Assembly (NCBI RefSeq): GCF_013410665.1
Contig: NZ_JACCFM010000001.1
Location: forward strand, 930,001 to 994,000
Length of the DNA stretch: 64,000 bases
Source of the DNA: Leifsonia psychrotolerans
GTDB taxonomy: Bacteria > Actinomycetota > Actinomycetes > Actinomycetales > Microbacteriaceae
Direction of reading: 5' to 3'
Of the stretch, positions 55,372 to 64,000 are shown one piece after another (the first letter of the stretch is position 1; the number at the start of each line of letters is the position of its first letter). Below the pieces are notes generated by a model. That model ran no database searches and was not told the DNA's origin. It was given only the letters and a program-made list of their open reading frames with translations. Position numbers and translations under genes: made by a program.

Positions 55372-56565
55372 ATGAGCGACCTACGCCTTTTCACTTCGGA
55401 ATCCGTCACGGAGGGTCACCCAGACAAGATCTGTGACCAGATTTCCGACAGCATCCTCGATGCGCTTCTCACCGAAGACCCGCACAGTCGGGTCGCCGTC
55501 GAGACTCTCGTGACGACTGGGCTCGTGCACGTTGCCGGCGAGGTGACGACCGAAGCCTACGTCGAGATTCCCTCGATCGTACGCAAATGCATCACCGATA
55601 TCGGCTATAACTCTTCCGACGTCTGGTTCGACGGTCGCTCCTGCGGCGTCTCCATCTCGATTGGCGGGCAGTCGCCCGACATCGCGCAGGGTGTCGATGC
55701 CGCGTTCGAGTCGCGCGAAGAGTCAAGTACTGAGCGTTACGACCAGCAGGGTGCCGGCGACCAGGGCATCATGTTCGGCTATGCCACTCGCGAGACTCCC
55801 GAACTCATGCCCATTCCCATTTGGATCGCACACCGTATGGCCGAGCGTCTCGCCCTGGTGCGCAAGTCCGGCGACCTCTCCTACCTGCGCCCCGACGGTA
55901 AAACCCAGGTCACAATCGGTTACGACGGAATCAGGCCACGCACGGTCGAAACCGTGGTCGTCTCGAGCCAGCACTCGCCCTCGGTCACGACCGCACAGCT
56001 GCGCGCCGAGGTCGAAGAACTCGTGATTCGACCGGTTCTCGATCTGATCGACCTCGACTCGTCGTCGGCCCAAACCTTGATCAACCCGACAGGTCGATTC
56101 GAAATCGGCGGTCCGCAGGGTGACGCCGGGCTCACCGGGCGCAAAATCATCATCGACACCTACGGGGGGTCCAGCCGTCACGGCGGCGGGGCCTTCAGCG
56201 GTAAAGACCCGTCGAAGGTCGACCGTTCGGCCGCCTACGCCATGCGCTGGGTCGCCAAGAACGCAGTAGCGGCCGGTCTGGCCGAACGCCTCGAGGTTCA
56301 GGTCGCGTACGCCATCGGCAAGGCGTCTCCCGTGGGGCTCTACGTCGAAACCTTCGGCACCGGCGTGATGAGCGACACCGCCATCACTGCTGCGATCCGC
56401 GAGGTCTTCGACCTGCGCCCGGGTGCGATCATCAACGACCTCGACCTGCTGCGCCCGATCTACGCGCAGACTGCGGCATATGGTCACTTCGGCCGCGAGC
56501 TTCCCGACTTCACCTGGGAGCGTCTCGACCGCGTCGACGAGCTGCGCGTAGCGGCCAAGCTTTAG
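55372..56565 (+). CDS. metK: S-adenosylmethionine synthetase
   Basis: A 397-aa enzyme making S-adenosylmethionine from methionine and ATP. Signatures are [31 protein letters not shown] and [18 protein letters not shown]. Length is typical. Two bases separate its stop from the priA start. The 84-base upstream gap holds a palindrome and is too short for a known SAM riboswitch. Confidence 0.97.
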   Translation: MSDLRLFTSESVTEGHPDKICDQISDSILDALLTEDPHSRVAVETLVTTGLVHVAGEVTTEAYVEIPSIVRKCITDIGYNSSDVWFDGRSCGVSISIGGQSPDIAQGVDAAFESREESSTERYDQQGAGDQGIMFGYATRETPELMPIPIWIAHRMAERLALVRKSGDLSYLRPDGKTQVTIGYDGIRPRTVETVVVSSQHSPSVTTAQLRAEVEELVIRPVLDLIDLDSSSAQTLINPTGRFEIGGPQGDAGLTGRKIIIDTYGGSSRHGGGAFSGKDPSKVDRSAAYAMRWVAKNAVAAGLAERLEVQVAYAIGKASPVGLYVETFGTGVMSDTAITAAIREVFDLRPGAIINDLDLLRPIYAQTAAYGHFGRELPDFTWERLDRVDELRVAAKL

Positions 56566-56567
56566 TC

Positions 56568-58583
56568 ATGCGCACCGGGCTCGTCGCGCGAGTGCTGGTC
56601 GACTCTCCGCTGCCGCAGCTCGACCACCTGTTCGACTACGCCATTCCCGACGAGCTTGCCGCTCACGCGGTTCCGGGTGTGCGCGTGCGGATGCCGCTGC
56701 GCTCGAAGGGTCGGGTGGCCGATGGCTATCTGATCGAGGTCATCGACCCGGCTGAGCTGCCCGCTGAGGGGGTTATTCCCGAATTCAGTGGCAAGCTCAG
56801 CCCGATCGACTCGATTGTGTCGACCGTTCCCGTGCTTCAGTCCGAGATCTACACCCTGGCCCGGCGCCTGGCCGATCGCGCCGCCGGGAACGCGAACGAC
56901 ATCATCCGTCTCGCGGTGCCCGGCCGGCAGGTGCGGGTCGAGAAGGCCTGGGTGGCTGCACAAGAATCGGCTGAATCTGCGGTCGACATCTCGCCGACGA
57001 AGTCAGTTGCCTCTGATGGCCACGTTCGTTTCGCCGACTACCCGCCCGGCGTACTCGAATGCATCGTGGCCGAGCACAGCCGCCGCGCCATTGCTGCAGT
57101 GCCGCGCCTCGTGCGCTTGCCGAACGGCACCACGATCGGTCATTGGGCGATGACGCTCGCCGAACTTGCGGTGCAGACCCTGGAGCAGGGCCAGAGCGCG
57201 ATCATCGTCGTGCCAGACTTTCGTGACCAAGACCAAGTGCAGGCCGCCCTCGACGTGCTCGCGCCAGCCGAGGCGGTCAGTCGCGTCGACGCCCGGCAGA
57301 GCAACCCCGATCGGTACCGCGCGTTCCTGGCCTGCCTCGGCGCGGCTCCGCGCATTGTTTTGGGCAACCGGTCGGCCGTCTACGCTCCGGCCCGCAACCT
57401 GGGGTTGATCATGCTGTGGGACGACGGCGACCCGTTGCACGGTGAGCCGCTCAGCCCGTACGTGCATTCCCGTGACGCCGCGCTCGTTCGCCAGGAACTC
57501 ACGGGGTGCGCGCTTGTGCTGCTGGGGCACTCGCGCAGTGTCGAGGCTCAGCGCCTCGTGGCTGTCGGCTGGCTCGACGAGGTGAACCCCGCGAAAGACA
57601 CACATCCGCGGGTCATTCCCACAGATTTTCAGGGGGAGCCAGACCCGCAGGCGCGCGCCGCCCGCATTCCGACGGCCGCGTGGCTTGCGGCAAAGGCAGC
57701 CATCGCCGACGGTCCGGTCTTGGTGCAGGTCGCCACTCCCGGCTATGCGCCGTTTCTCGCCTGTCAGACCTGCAAAAAGCCGGCCAGGTGCACCGCCTGT
57801 CAGGGGCCGCTCGGTCAGAAGTCGGCCGGTTCGACGCCGGCCTGCCGCTGGTGCGGCGCCCTGGCCGTCGGCTGGACCTGCGTTCATTGCGAAGGCCACA
57901 CCTTCCGGGTGATGACCGTCGGCGCCGGCCGTACCGCCGAAGAACTCGGCCGTGCCTTCCCCGGCTCCCGTGTCATCGTGGCCGACGGCGATCACCCGAT
58001 TCAAACGCTGGGCGCCGAACCGGCTCTCGTGATCGCCACTCGGGGCGCCGAACCCATTCCGACGGGCGGCTACCGGGCAATTCTCCTGCTTGACGGCGAA
58101 CGGATGCTCGCCCGCGAGTCCCTACGCGTCGGCGAGGACTGTCTGCGCTGGTGGTCGAACGCCGCGGCGTTGGCGGCGCCGGGCGCGCCAGTCATTCTTG
58201 TCGGGGTCGGCGGAGCTCTCGCCACCGCCGTGAACGGCTGGCGTCCTGCTGCCTACGCGTATGCCGAGCTGACCGACCGCAAATTGTTGCGGTTCCCGCC
58301 CGCGGTGCGCGTGGCATCCGTCGTGGGCACAGCCGACGATGTGGATCGTGCCTTGCTCGAACTCGGCGAGCTGTCCGACGTCGACGTGCTCGGGCCGGTC
58401 ACGACCGACGCGCCGTTGGTGCGTGCCGTCGTGCGGTTCGGCTACGCGCATGGCGACGAGGTGGCGCGCGTTCTTAAGGCGCACGTTGTGCAGAACGCCA
58501 GCAGGCGTCGTGCACCGAAGGGCGGCTCGTTCCGCCCAGCGCCTACACTCAAAGTACGATTCGACGACCCGGAGCTGCTCTAA
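56568..58583 (+). CDS. priA: PriA-like primosomal protein without helicase motifs
   Basis: A 671-aa replication-restart protein N'. The N-terminal 3'BD domain begins RVLVDSPLPQLDHLFDYAIP. The eight zinc cysteines are C399, C402, C408, C411, C426, C429, C438 and C441. The Walker A GxTGSGKT motif and the DEEH box of E. coli PriA are absent (WDDGDPLH stands in the latter's place), so it is probably not an active helicase. This is normal for actinobacterial PriA. ATG start at 56568; the fmt ATG follows the stop directly. Confidence 0.92.
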   Translation: MRTGLVARVLVDSPLPQLDHLFDYAIPDELAAHAVPGVRVRMPLRSKGRVADGYLIEVIDPAELPAEGVIPEFSGKLSPIDSIVSTVPVLQSEIYTLARRLADRAAGNANDIIRLAVPGRQVRVEKAWVAAQESAESAVDISPTKSVASDGHVRFADYPPGVLECIVAEHSRRAIAAVPRLVRLPNGTTIGHWAMTLAELAVQTLEQGQSAIIVVPDFRDQDQVQAALDVLAPAEAVSRVDARQSNPDRYRAFLACLGAAPRIVLGNRSAVYAPARNLGLIMLWDDGDPLHGEPLSPYVHSRDAALVRQELTGCALVLLGHSRSVEAQRLVAVGWLDEVNPAKDTHPRVIPTDFQGEPDPQARAARIPTAAWLAAKAAIADGPVLVQVATPGYAPFLACQTCKKPARCTACQGPLGQKSAGSTPACRWCGALAVGWTCVHCEGHTFRVMTVGAGRTAEELGRAFPGSRVIVADGDHPIQTLGAEPALVIATRGAEPIPTGGYRAILLLDGERMLARESLRVGEDCLRWWSNAAALAAPGAPVILVGVGGALATAVNGWRPAAYAYAELTDRKLLRFPPAVRVASVVGTADDVDRALLELGELSDVDVLGPVTTDAPLVRAVVRFGYAHGDEVARVLKAHVVQNASRRRAPKGGSFRPAPTLKVRFDDPELL

Positions 58584-59501
58584 ATGAAACTCGTCTTTGC
58601 GGGAACCCCCGCGGTCGCCATCCCCAGTCTTAACCTGTTGGCCGGCTCCGCGCACGAGATCGCCGCAGTCGTCACCCGGGCTGACGCCCCCCTCGGGCGC
58701 AAGCGCGTGCTCACCCCGTCGCCGGTGGCCGATGCTGCGTCGGCGCGCGGCATCCCCGTGATCAAGGCCAACCGCCTCGGCGACGAGGCCACGGCAGAGA
58801 TCGCTGCACTGCAGCCCGACCTGGGCGTCATCGTCGCCTACGGGGGACTGGTGCGCGAGCCCCTGCTGTCGGTCCCTCGTCTCGGCTGGATCAACCTGCA
58901 TTTCTCGCTGCTGCCCCGATGGCGCGGGGCATCGCCGGTACAGCGTGCAGTGATCGCCGGTGACGCCGAAACCGGCGCTGCGGTGTTCCAACTCGTCGCC
59001 GAACTCGACGCCGGCTCGGTCTTCGGTAGTTTCGCCGTGCCGCTTCCCGCCGACGCGACAAGCGGCAGCCTGCTGGAGGCGCTCAGCCACAGCGGCGCCG
59101 ACCTGCTGTTGCGCGTCGTCGACGAATTGGCTGCCGGCTCCGCGGTCGCTGTGCCGCAGGCCGGCGACGTGACGCTGGCCCCCAAACTCAACATCGACGA
59201 CGCCCGCATCGACTGGACGCAGCCGGCAGATGCCGTCTACAACCGTCTGCGGGGCGTCACGCCCGAGCCCGGAGCGTTCACGGTGATCGCTGACGCCCGG
59301 TTCAAACTTCTGGAAGCCGCCCCGACGCGCGGCCTTCCTGCGCTGCCAGCAGGCAGCATCCGTGAATTCGAAAAGAAAGTGCTGATCGGCACCGCGACAG
59401 AGCCGCTTGAGCTTCTGCGTGTGCAACCAGCTGGAAAGAACCCAATGAGTGCAATCGACTGGTGGCGTGGCGTGGCAGCATCCGAGGTGATCGCTTCATG
59501 A
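58584..59501 (+). CDS. fmt: Methionyl-tRNA formyltransferase
   Basis: A 305-aa enzyme that formylates initiator Met-tRNA using 10-formyl-tetrahydrofolate. KLVFAGTPAVAIPSL is the N-terminus; HFSLLPRWRGASPVQRA carries the folate/catalytic signature with His and Asp. The C-terminal OB-like domain begins near 205. It overlaps rsmB by four bases. Confidence 0.95.
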   Translation: MKLVFAGTPAVAIPSLNLLAGSAHEIAAVVTRADAPLGRKRVLTPSPVADAASARGIPVIKANRLGDEATAEIAALQPDLGVIVAYGGLVREPLLSVPRLGWINLHFSLLPRWRGASPVQRAVIAGDAETGAAVFQLVAELDAGSVFGSFAVPLPADATSGSLLEALSHSGADLLLRVVDELAAGSAVAVPQAGDVTLAPKLNIDDARIDWTQPADAVYNRLRGVTPEPGAFTVIADARFKLLEAAPTRGLPALPAGSIREFEKKVLIGTATEPLELLRVQPAGKNPMSAIDWWRGVAASEVIAS

Positions 59502-60877
59502 GTGTCGATTTTGTGCAGCCGGCCCGTCGGGTCGCCTATGAGGTCATCGCTGCCGTGCGCGAGACGGATGCCTACGCGAACCTGTTGCTGCCCACGAAGA
59601 TCAAGCGAGCGGCGCTGAACACGGCAGATGCCGCACTGGCCACCGAACTGACCTATGGCACGCTGCGCATGCAGGGCTACTACGACCGCGTGATCGCGTT
59701 GGCCGCCGGCCGCTCGGTCGACGCGATCGATCCCGCGATCCTCGACGTGCTGCGGCTGGGCAGCCATCAGCTGCTGTCGACCCGCGTTGCCACGCATGCC
59801 GCGGTGAACGAGTCGGTGTCACTGGCGAAGCAGGTCGGCTCCCGCTCGGCGACCGGGTTTACCAATGGCGTGTTGCGCACCATCTCGCGGAGCAGCGTCG
59901 ACGAGTGGCGGGAGCGCGTGCTCGAGGCGACCACGAGCGACGACGACACACTCGCCGCGCTCTACTCGCACCCGGTCTGGGTGGTGCGTGCCCTGCGGCA
60001 GTCGCTGCTGGCCGAGAACCGCGCCGACGAGCTCACAGCGCTGCTTGCGGCCGACAATCAGGCGGCGCGCGTGAACATGGTTGCGCTGCCCGGTCTGACC
60101 GATCCGTCGCTTGCCGCGAGTCTCGGCGAAGCCGATCCGTTCTCCCCGACCGGATTCGTGCTGGCCGGCGGAGACCCGTTCACCCTGATGAAGCAGCATG
60201 AGGGCCGCATCCGTGTGCAAGACGAAGGCTCTCAGATTGCCGCCCTTGCGCTCACTCGGGCGCGCCCGGTGCGTGCCGACGAGCGCTGGCTCGATCTCTG
60301 TGCCGGCCCCGGCGGCAAGGCTGCACTGCTCGCGGCCGAGGCACTGGCCGGGGGCGCTTACCTCGTCGCGAACGAGGTCGTGCCGACCCGCGCCGAACTC
60401 GTCCGGAACGCCCTGGCCCCGGTGCCGCTCGACGTGCCGGTCTGGGAGATCGACGGCACGCGGATCGCCGACCGTCATGCCGACACGTTCGACCGCATCC
60501 TGCTTGACGCGCCGTGCACGGGCCTCGGCGCCCTGCGTCGTCGCCCTGAGGCGCGCTGGCGCAAACAGCCGAAGGACGTTGCAGAGTTGTCCGGCCTACA
60601 GTCCAACCTGCTTGACGCCGCGCTGAAGGCTCTCGCGCCCGGCGGAATCCTTGCCTATGTCACCTGCTCGCCGCATATTGCCGAAACCCGCGGAATCGTC
60701 GCGACAGCGCTGAAGGCCTGGGGCGACCGGGTCCGGCAGCTCGACACTGCAGCCGTCGTGCAGTCGCTTGCGGTGACCGAACTCGACCTGGCTGGCGACC
60801 CGACCTCAGTGCAGCTCTGGCCGCACCGTCACAACACAGACGCCATGTTCATCACGCTGATCGAGCGCAACGCCTAG
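59498..60877 (+). CDS. rsmB: 16S rRNA m5C967 methyltransferase RsmB (Sun/Fmu)
   Basis: A 459-aa RNA methyltransferase with an N-terminal NusB-like domain (about 5-140) and a C-terminal Rossmann domain. SAM motif is CAGPGGKAALLA; the two cysteines are in DAPCTGLGALRRRPE and YVTCSPH. ATG at 59498 overlaps fmt (ATGA), and the frame is open upstream inside fmt. Confidence 0.94.
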   Translation: MSVDFVQPARRVAYEVIAAVRETDAYANLLLPTKIKRAALNTADAALATELTYGTLRMQGYYDRVIALAAGRSVDAIDPAILDVLRLGSHQLLSTRVATHAAVNESVSLAKQVGSRSATGFTNGVLRTISRSSVDEWRERVLEATTSDDDTLAALYSHPVWVVRALRQSLLAENRADELTALLAADNQAARVNMVALPGLTDPSLAASLGEADPFSPTGFVLAGGDPFTLMKQHEGRIRVQDEGSQIAALALTRARPVRADERWLDLCAGPGGKAALLAAEALAGGAYLVANEVVPTRAELVRNALAPVPLDVPVWEIDGTRIADRHADTFDRILLDAPCTGLGALRRRPEARWRKQPKDVAELSGLQSNLLDAALKALAPGGILAYVTCSPHIAETRGIVATALKAWGDRVRQLDTAAVVQSLAVTELDLAGDPTSVQLWPHRHNTDAMFITLIERNA

Positions 60878-60886
60878 GGTGAATTC

Positions 60887-61552
60887 ATGACGACTAGAAT
60901 CAATCCGAGCATTCTTGCCGCCGACTTTGCCAACTTCGAGAGCGAGCTGGGGCGCATTCGCACCGCCGACCTCGTGCATGTCGACATCATGGACAATCAT
61001 TTCGTGCCCAACCTCACGTTCGGGCTGCCCATGGTTGAGCGCTTGCAGCAGGTCTCACCGATTCCGCTCGACGTTCACCTCATGATCGACGACCCGGATC
61101 GTTGGGCTCCCGGTTATGCCGAGGTCGGCGCATTTTCAGTTACTTTTCATGCCGAAGCGGCAACGGATGCCGTCGCCCTGGCCCGCACGCTGCGCCAGAT
61201 CGGTGCCCGTGCGGGAATCGCGCTGAAGCCCGGCACCCCGATCGAGCCGTATCTTGACCTGCTGCCCGAGTTCGACCAGGTGCTCGTGATGACCGTCGAA
61301 CCCGGCTTCGGCGGTCAGAGTTTCATGGAGTCGACGATGCCGAAGCTCCGCACCCTCGCCGATGCCGTGCAGAAGCAGGGACTCGACGTGTGGTTGCAGG
61401 TCGATGGCGGCGTCACCATCGACACCATCGGCATCGCCGCCGAAGCAGGTGCCAACACGTTCGTCGCCGGATCAGCAGTATTCACCGGCGATCCGACCGC
61501 TCAGATCGCTCTGCTCCGTGCCGCCGCTGACAAGCACAGCCACGCGCACTAG
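60887..61552 (+). CDS. rpe: Ribulose-phosphate 3-epimerase
   Basis: A 221-aa TIM-barrel enzyme of the pentose phosphate pathway that interconverts ribulose 5-phosphate and xylulose 5-phosphate. INPSILAADFANFE, HVDIMDNHFVPNLTFG and MTVEPGFGGQSFM are diagnostic, with the metal His and Asp ligands. It lies between rsmB and hisE with gaps of about ten bases. Confidence 0.96.
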   Translation: MTTRINPSILAADFANFESELGRIRTADLVHVDIMDNHFVPNLTFGLPMVERLQQVSPIPLDVHLMIDDPDRWAPGYAEVGAFSVTFHAEAATDAVALARTLRQIGARAGIALKPGTPIEPYLDLLPEFDQVLVMTVEPGFGGQSFMESTMPKLRTLADAVQKQGLDVWLQVDGGVTIDTIGIAAEAGANTFVAGSAVFTGDPTAQIALLRAAADKHSHAH

Positions 61553-61564
61553 TAGCCTGTACCT

Positions 61565-61828
61565 GTGAAGAATTTCGATGAGCTTTTTGCCGAACTCACG
61601 CAGAAGGCCGAAGCCAGGCCCGAGGGTTCCGGAACCGTCCGTGAACTCGACGCCGGCGTACACGCGATTGGTAAGAAGATCGTAGAAGAAGCCGCAGAAG
61701 TGTGGATGGCTGCTGAGTACCAGAGCGACACCGAGACGGCTGAGGAGATCTCCCAGCTGCTCTACCACCTGCAGGTCATGATGCTGGCCAAGGGGCTCAC
61801 CCCGGCCGACATCTACCGACATCTGTAA
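61565..61828 (+). CDS. hisE: Phosphoribosyl-ATP pyrophosphatase
   Basis: An 87-aa MazG-like enzyme for the second step of histidine synthesis. [18 protein letters not shown] at the start and [16 protein letters not shown] carry the Glu-rich metal site. A GTG start at 61565. It is separate from hisI, as in other actinobacteria. Confidence 0.94.
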   Translation: MKNFDELFAELTQKAEARPEGSGTVRELDAGVHAIGKKIVEEAAEVWMAAEYQSDTETAEEISQLLYHLQVMMLAKGLTPADIYRHL

Positions 61829-61880
61829 CGGGTATTCCTTCGTTTCAGACACTGTCACCCTGACCCCAGAAAGTTCTCCC

Positions 61881-62720
61881 ATGCTGCGTATTGCCATCCC
61901 AAATAAGGGATCCCTGTCAGAGACCGCCTCAACCATGCTGTTTGAGGCCGGCTACACAGGCCGTCGCGACCCGCGCGACCTCGTCGTCTCCGACCCCGCC
62001 AATGGCGTCGAATTCTTCTACCTGCGCCCCCGCGACATCGCCACCTACGTCGGTTCCGGCGCGCTTGACGTCGGCATCACCGGCCGCGACCTGCTGCTCG
62101 ACTCGCACTCGACGGCCACCGAGATCGCCAGTCTCGACTTCGGTGACTCAACCTTCCGCTTTGCGGGCCCGGCCGGCAGGTTCAGCACCCTCGCAGATCT
62201 GGAAGGCCTGCGCGTCGCCACCAGCTATCCCGGACTCGTCGAAACGTTCCTAGCCGAGCACAACGTGACTGTCACGCTCGTGACACTCGACGGCGCCGTC
62301 GAATCGGCCGTTCAGTTGGGTGTCGCGGATGCCGTCGCCGACGTTGTTTCGACAGGCTCCACGCTCAAGAAGGCCGGCCTCGAGATCTTCGGACCGGTCA
62401 TCCTGCAGTCAACGGCAGTGCTGATCAGCTCGGCCAACGAGAACGCCGGCATTGCCACACTGCTGCGCCGCCTTCAGGGAGTTCTCGTCGCCCGCCAGTA
62501 TGTGCTGATGGACTACGACATCACCCGGGCCCAGCTCGACGCGGCCTGCGAACTCGCCCCCGGCATCGAATCGCCCACGGTCTCGAACTTGCACGACCCC
62601 GAATGGGTGGCCGTGCGTGTCATGATTCCGCGCAAGGACATGAACAACGTGATGGACTCGCTCTACGGACTCGGTGCCCGTGCCATTTTGGTCACCTCGA
62701 TTCACAACGCGCGCCTCTAA
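61881..62720 (+). CDS. hisG: ATP phosphoribosyltransferase, long form
   Basis: A 279-aa enzyme for the first step of histidine synthesis. LRIAIPNKGSLSETA is the N-terminus; VGITGRDLLLDS is the substrate loop. The extra C-terminal domain (about 210-279) binds histidine for feedback inhibition, so no hisZ is needed. ATG at 61881. Confidence 0.95.
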   Translation: MLRIAIPNKGSLSETASTMLFEAGYTGRRDPRDLVVSDPANGVEFFYLRPRDIATYVGSGALDVGITGRDLLLDSHSTATEIASLDFGDSTFRFAGPAGRFSTLADLEGLRVATSYPGLVETFLAEHNVTVTLVTLDGAVESAVQLGVADAVADVVSTGSTLKKAGLEIFGPVILQSTAVLISSANENAGIATLLRRLQGVLVARQYVLMDYDITRAQLDAACELAPGIESPTVSNLHDPEWVAVRVMIPRKDMNNVMDSLYGLGARAILVTSIHNARL

Positions 62721-62735
62721 GAACGGGGGATGACA

Positions 62736-63497
62736 ATGACTCTCGCGGTGCGAGTGATTCCGTGCCTCGACGTGGCCGACGGCCGCGTCGTCAAGGGCGT
62801 GAACTTTGAAAACCTGCGCGACGCGGGCGACCCGGTCGAACTGGCCCGCCGGTATTACGAGCAGGGTGCCGACGAACTCACCTTCCTCGATGTGAAGGCC
62901 ACGGTCGACAACCGTTCCACGACCTACGACGTGGTGCGCGCCACCGCAGAGCAGGTCTTCATTCCGCTCACCGTCGGCGGCGGCATCCGGAGCGTCGAAG
63001 ATGTTGCACGCCTGCAGGGGCATGGAGCAGACAAGATCGGTCTGAACAGCGCGGCCATCGCGCGCCCGGCCCTGATCGGTGAGATCGCCGACCGATTCGG
63101 CTCGCAGGTCCTCGTGCTCTCGCTTGACGTCAAGCGCTCCGGGCGCACCGAATCCGGATTCGTCGTGACCACCCACGGAGGGCGCACCGAGACCGATCTC
63201 GACGCGGTTGCCTGGGCTACGGCCGCACTCGAACTCGGCGCCGGCGAGCTGCTCGTCAACTCGATCGATGCCGACGGCACCAAGAACGGCTTCGACACGG
63301 AACTCATCGCGCTCATGCACAGCTTCAGCACCGTGCCGGTGATCGCCTCCGGCGGAGCCGGCGCCCTCGAACACTTTCCACCCGCCATCGCTGCGGGTGC
63401 GGATGCCGTGCTTGCCGCATCCGTTTTTCACAGCGGGGAACTCACGATCGGCGACGTCAAGCGTGAGCTCGGCGACGCAGGAATGCTGGTGCGCTGA
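62736..63497 (+). CDS. hisF: Imidazole glycerol phosphate synthase cyclase subunit
   Basis: A 253-aa (beta/alpha)8 barrel. The N-terminus [19 protein letters not shown] has the catalytic Asp; [12 protein letters not shown] carries the second one. It needs HisH, which is not in the window. The start at 62736 has GGGGGA about five bases upstream; an ATG at 62730 is in frame but inside that site. Stop overlaps hisI by one base. Confidence 0.95.
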   Translation: MTLAVRVIPCLDVADGRVVKGVNFENLRDAGDPVELARRYYEQGADELTFLDVKATVDNRSTTYDVVRATAEQVFIPLTVGGGIRSVEDVARLQGHGADKIGLNSAAIARPALIGEIADRFGSQVLVLSLDVKRSGRTESGFVVTTHGGRTETDLDAVAWATAALELGAGELLVNSIDADGTKNGFDTELIALMHSFSTVPVIASGGAGALEHFPPAIAAGADAVLAASVFHSGELTIGDVKRELGDAGMLVR

Positions 63498-63856
63498 TGA
63501 CGGTGTCTGCAACCGAGGCTCTCGATGCCGCGGTCTTCAATTCCGACGGTCTGCTGCCCGCGGTGATTCAGCAGTTCGATAGTCAGGAAGTGCTGATGCT
63601 GGGCTGGATGGACCGCGAGGCACTGCGTCGAACTCTTGTCGAGGGGCGCGTGACGTTCTGGTCGCGCAGCCGGCAGGAATACTGGCGCAAGGGCGACACC
63701 TCAGGCCATGCACAGTTCGTGCGTGCCGCCGCGCTCGACTGCGACAACGACACGTTGCTCGTGCAGGTCGACCAGGTCGGTGCCGCCTGCCACACCGGCA
63801 CCCGTACCTGCTTCGACGGCCGCGACCTGGCCGTGACGACAATCCCCAACGAGTGA
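63497..63856 (+). CDS. hisI: Phosphoribosyl-AMP cyclohydrolase
   Basis: A 119-aa zinc enzyme for the third step of histidine synthesis. [18 protein letters not shown] and [14 protein letters not shown] carry the zinc cysteines and metal Asp sites. ATG overlaps the hisF stop (TGATG). The trpE start follows 13 bases after its stop. Confidence 0.95.
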   Translation: MTVSATEALDAAVFNSDGLLPAVIQQFDSQEVLMLGWMDREALRRTLVEGRVTFWSRSRQEYWRKGDTSGHAQFVRAAALDCDNDTLLVQVDQVGAACHTGTRTCFDGRDLAVTTIPNE

Positions 63857-63869
63857 AGGACCGACCCGA

Positions 63870-64000
63870 ATGATCGACGCGACAGCCGGAACCACGCGCC
63901 ACGACCAGTTCACCGAGCTACTCGCCGGGCACCGCGTCATTCCGGTCATCCGTGAGCTCTTCGCCGATGGCGAGACCCCGGTGGGGATCTACCGCAAGCT
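63870..64000 (+). CDS. trpE: Anthranilate synthase component I (3' truncated by window)
   Basis: The first 43 codons of a gene cut by the window edge. HRVIPVIRELFADGETPVGI, followed by YRKL, matches the TrpE N-terminus, where the tryptophan-feedback site begins. GAAGGA lies upstream of the ATG at 63870. A his-trp junction of this kind is common in actinobacteria. Confidence 0.85.
   Translation, partial: MIDATAGTTRHDQFTELLAGHRVIPVIRELFADGETPVGIYRK

Noticed and set aside
56568..58583. PriA as a decayed gene because Walker A is missing
   Set aside because: The absence of helicase motifs is the normal state in actinobacterial PriA, and all eight zinc cysteines are present.

Overview
The window is a high-GC actinobacterial chromosome segment, most probably from the family Microbacteriaceae. 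The evidence is the high GC content, GTG starts and coupled stop/start overlaps, the actinobacterial integration host factor (mihF), a helicase-motif-less PriA, a DUF222/13E12-type HNH protein, and the gene order efp-nusB / pyrR-pyrB-pyrC-carA-carB-pyrF-mihF-gmk-rpoZ-coaBC-metK-priA-fmt-rsmB-rpe-his-trp. The genus cannot be fixed from the sequence. I see no rRNA, tRNA, CRISPR array, transposase or integrase.

Bases 1-12000 are accessory. They hold the 3' part of an internally duplicated membrane protein, an MMPL exporter, a zinc alcohol dehydrogenase with a candidate operator, a membrane protein, a small Cys-containing protein, and two pRiA4b ORF-3-domain proteins flanking a TetR-glycosyltransferase pair. 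A 17-bp tandem repeat lies at one stop codon. Bases 12000-19000 are a nucleobase/nucleoside salvage unit: a divergent PucR regulator, a BMP-type lipoprotein, a double ATPase, two permeases and a fungal-type cytosine deaminase. Bases 19000-22900 hold a TetR regulator divergent from a YtcJ-like amidohydrolase and an APC transporter, with a clear palindromic operator between them. Bases 22900-27400 hold a lipoprotein/secreted-protein pair, a cupin, an array of long inverted repeats, a DUF222-HNH gene with SOS-like and DnaA-box-like sequences upstream, and a 14-bp tandem array starting inside its last codons.

Bases 27400-30800 carry a BCCT transporter, aroQ, efp and nusB. A 13-kb block (30.8-43.9 kb) then separates nusB from pyrR. 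It contains a DsbA-like lipoprotein, an acyl-CoA dehydrogenase, a glycosyltransferase operon (GT2, DUF2064, GT87) and a divergent six-gene operon: response regulator, histidine kinase, DoxX protein, small membrane protein, cytoplasmic PhnD-like protein, and a radical SAM enzyme with a TusA-like N-terminus. An epimerase, a SixA phosphatase and a second APC permease follow. This block is the best candidate for an undescribed pathway.

Bases 43.9-64.0 kb are core metabolism on the + strand. The pyrimidine operon starts behind a PyrR-binding-loop hairpin and runs through pyrF. It is followed by mihF, gmk, rpoZ, coaBC, metK (with a perfect 14-bp palindrome just upstream), priA, fmt, rsmB, rpe, hisE, hisG, hisF, hisI and the start of trpE at the window edge. 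The genes are tightly packed, often with 1-8 nt overlaps that imply translational coupling.
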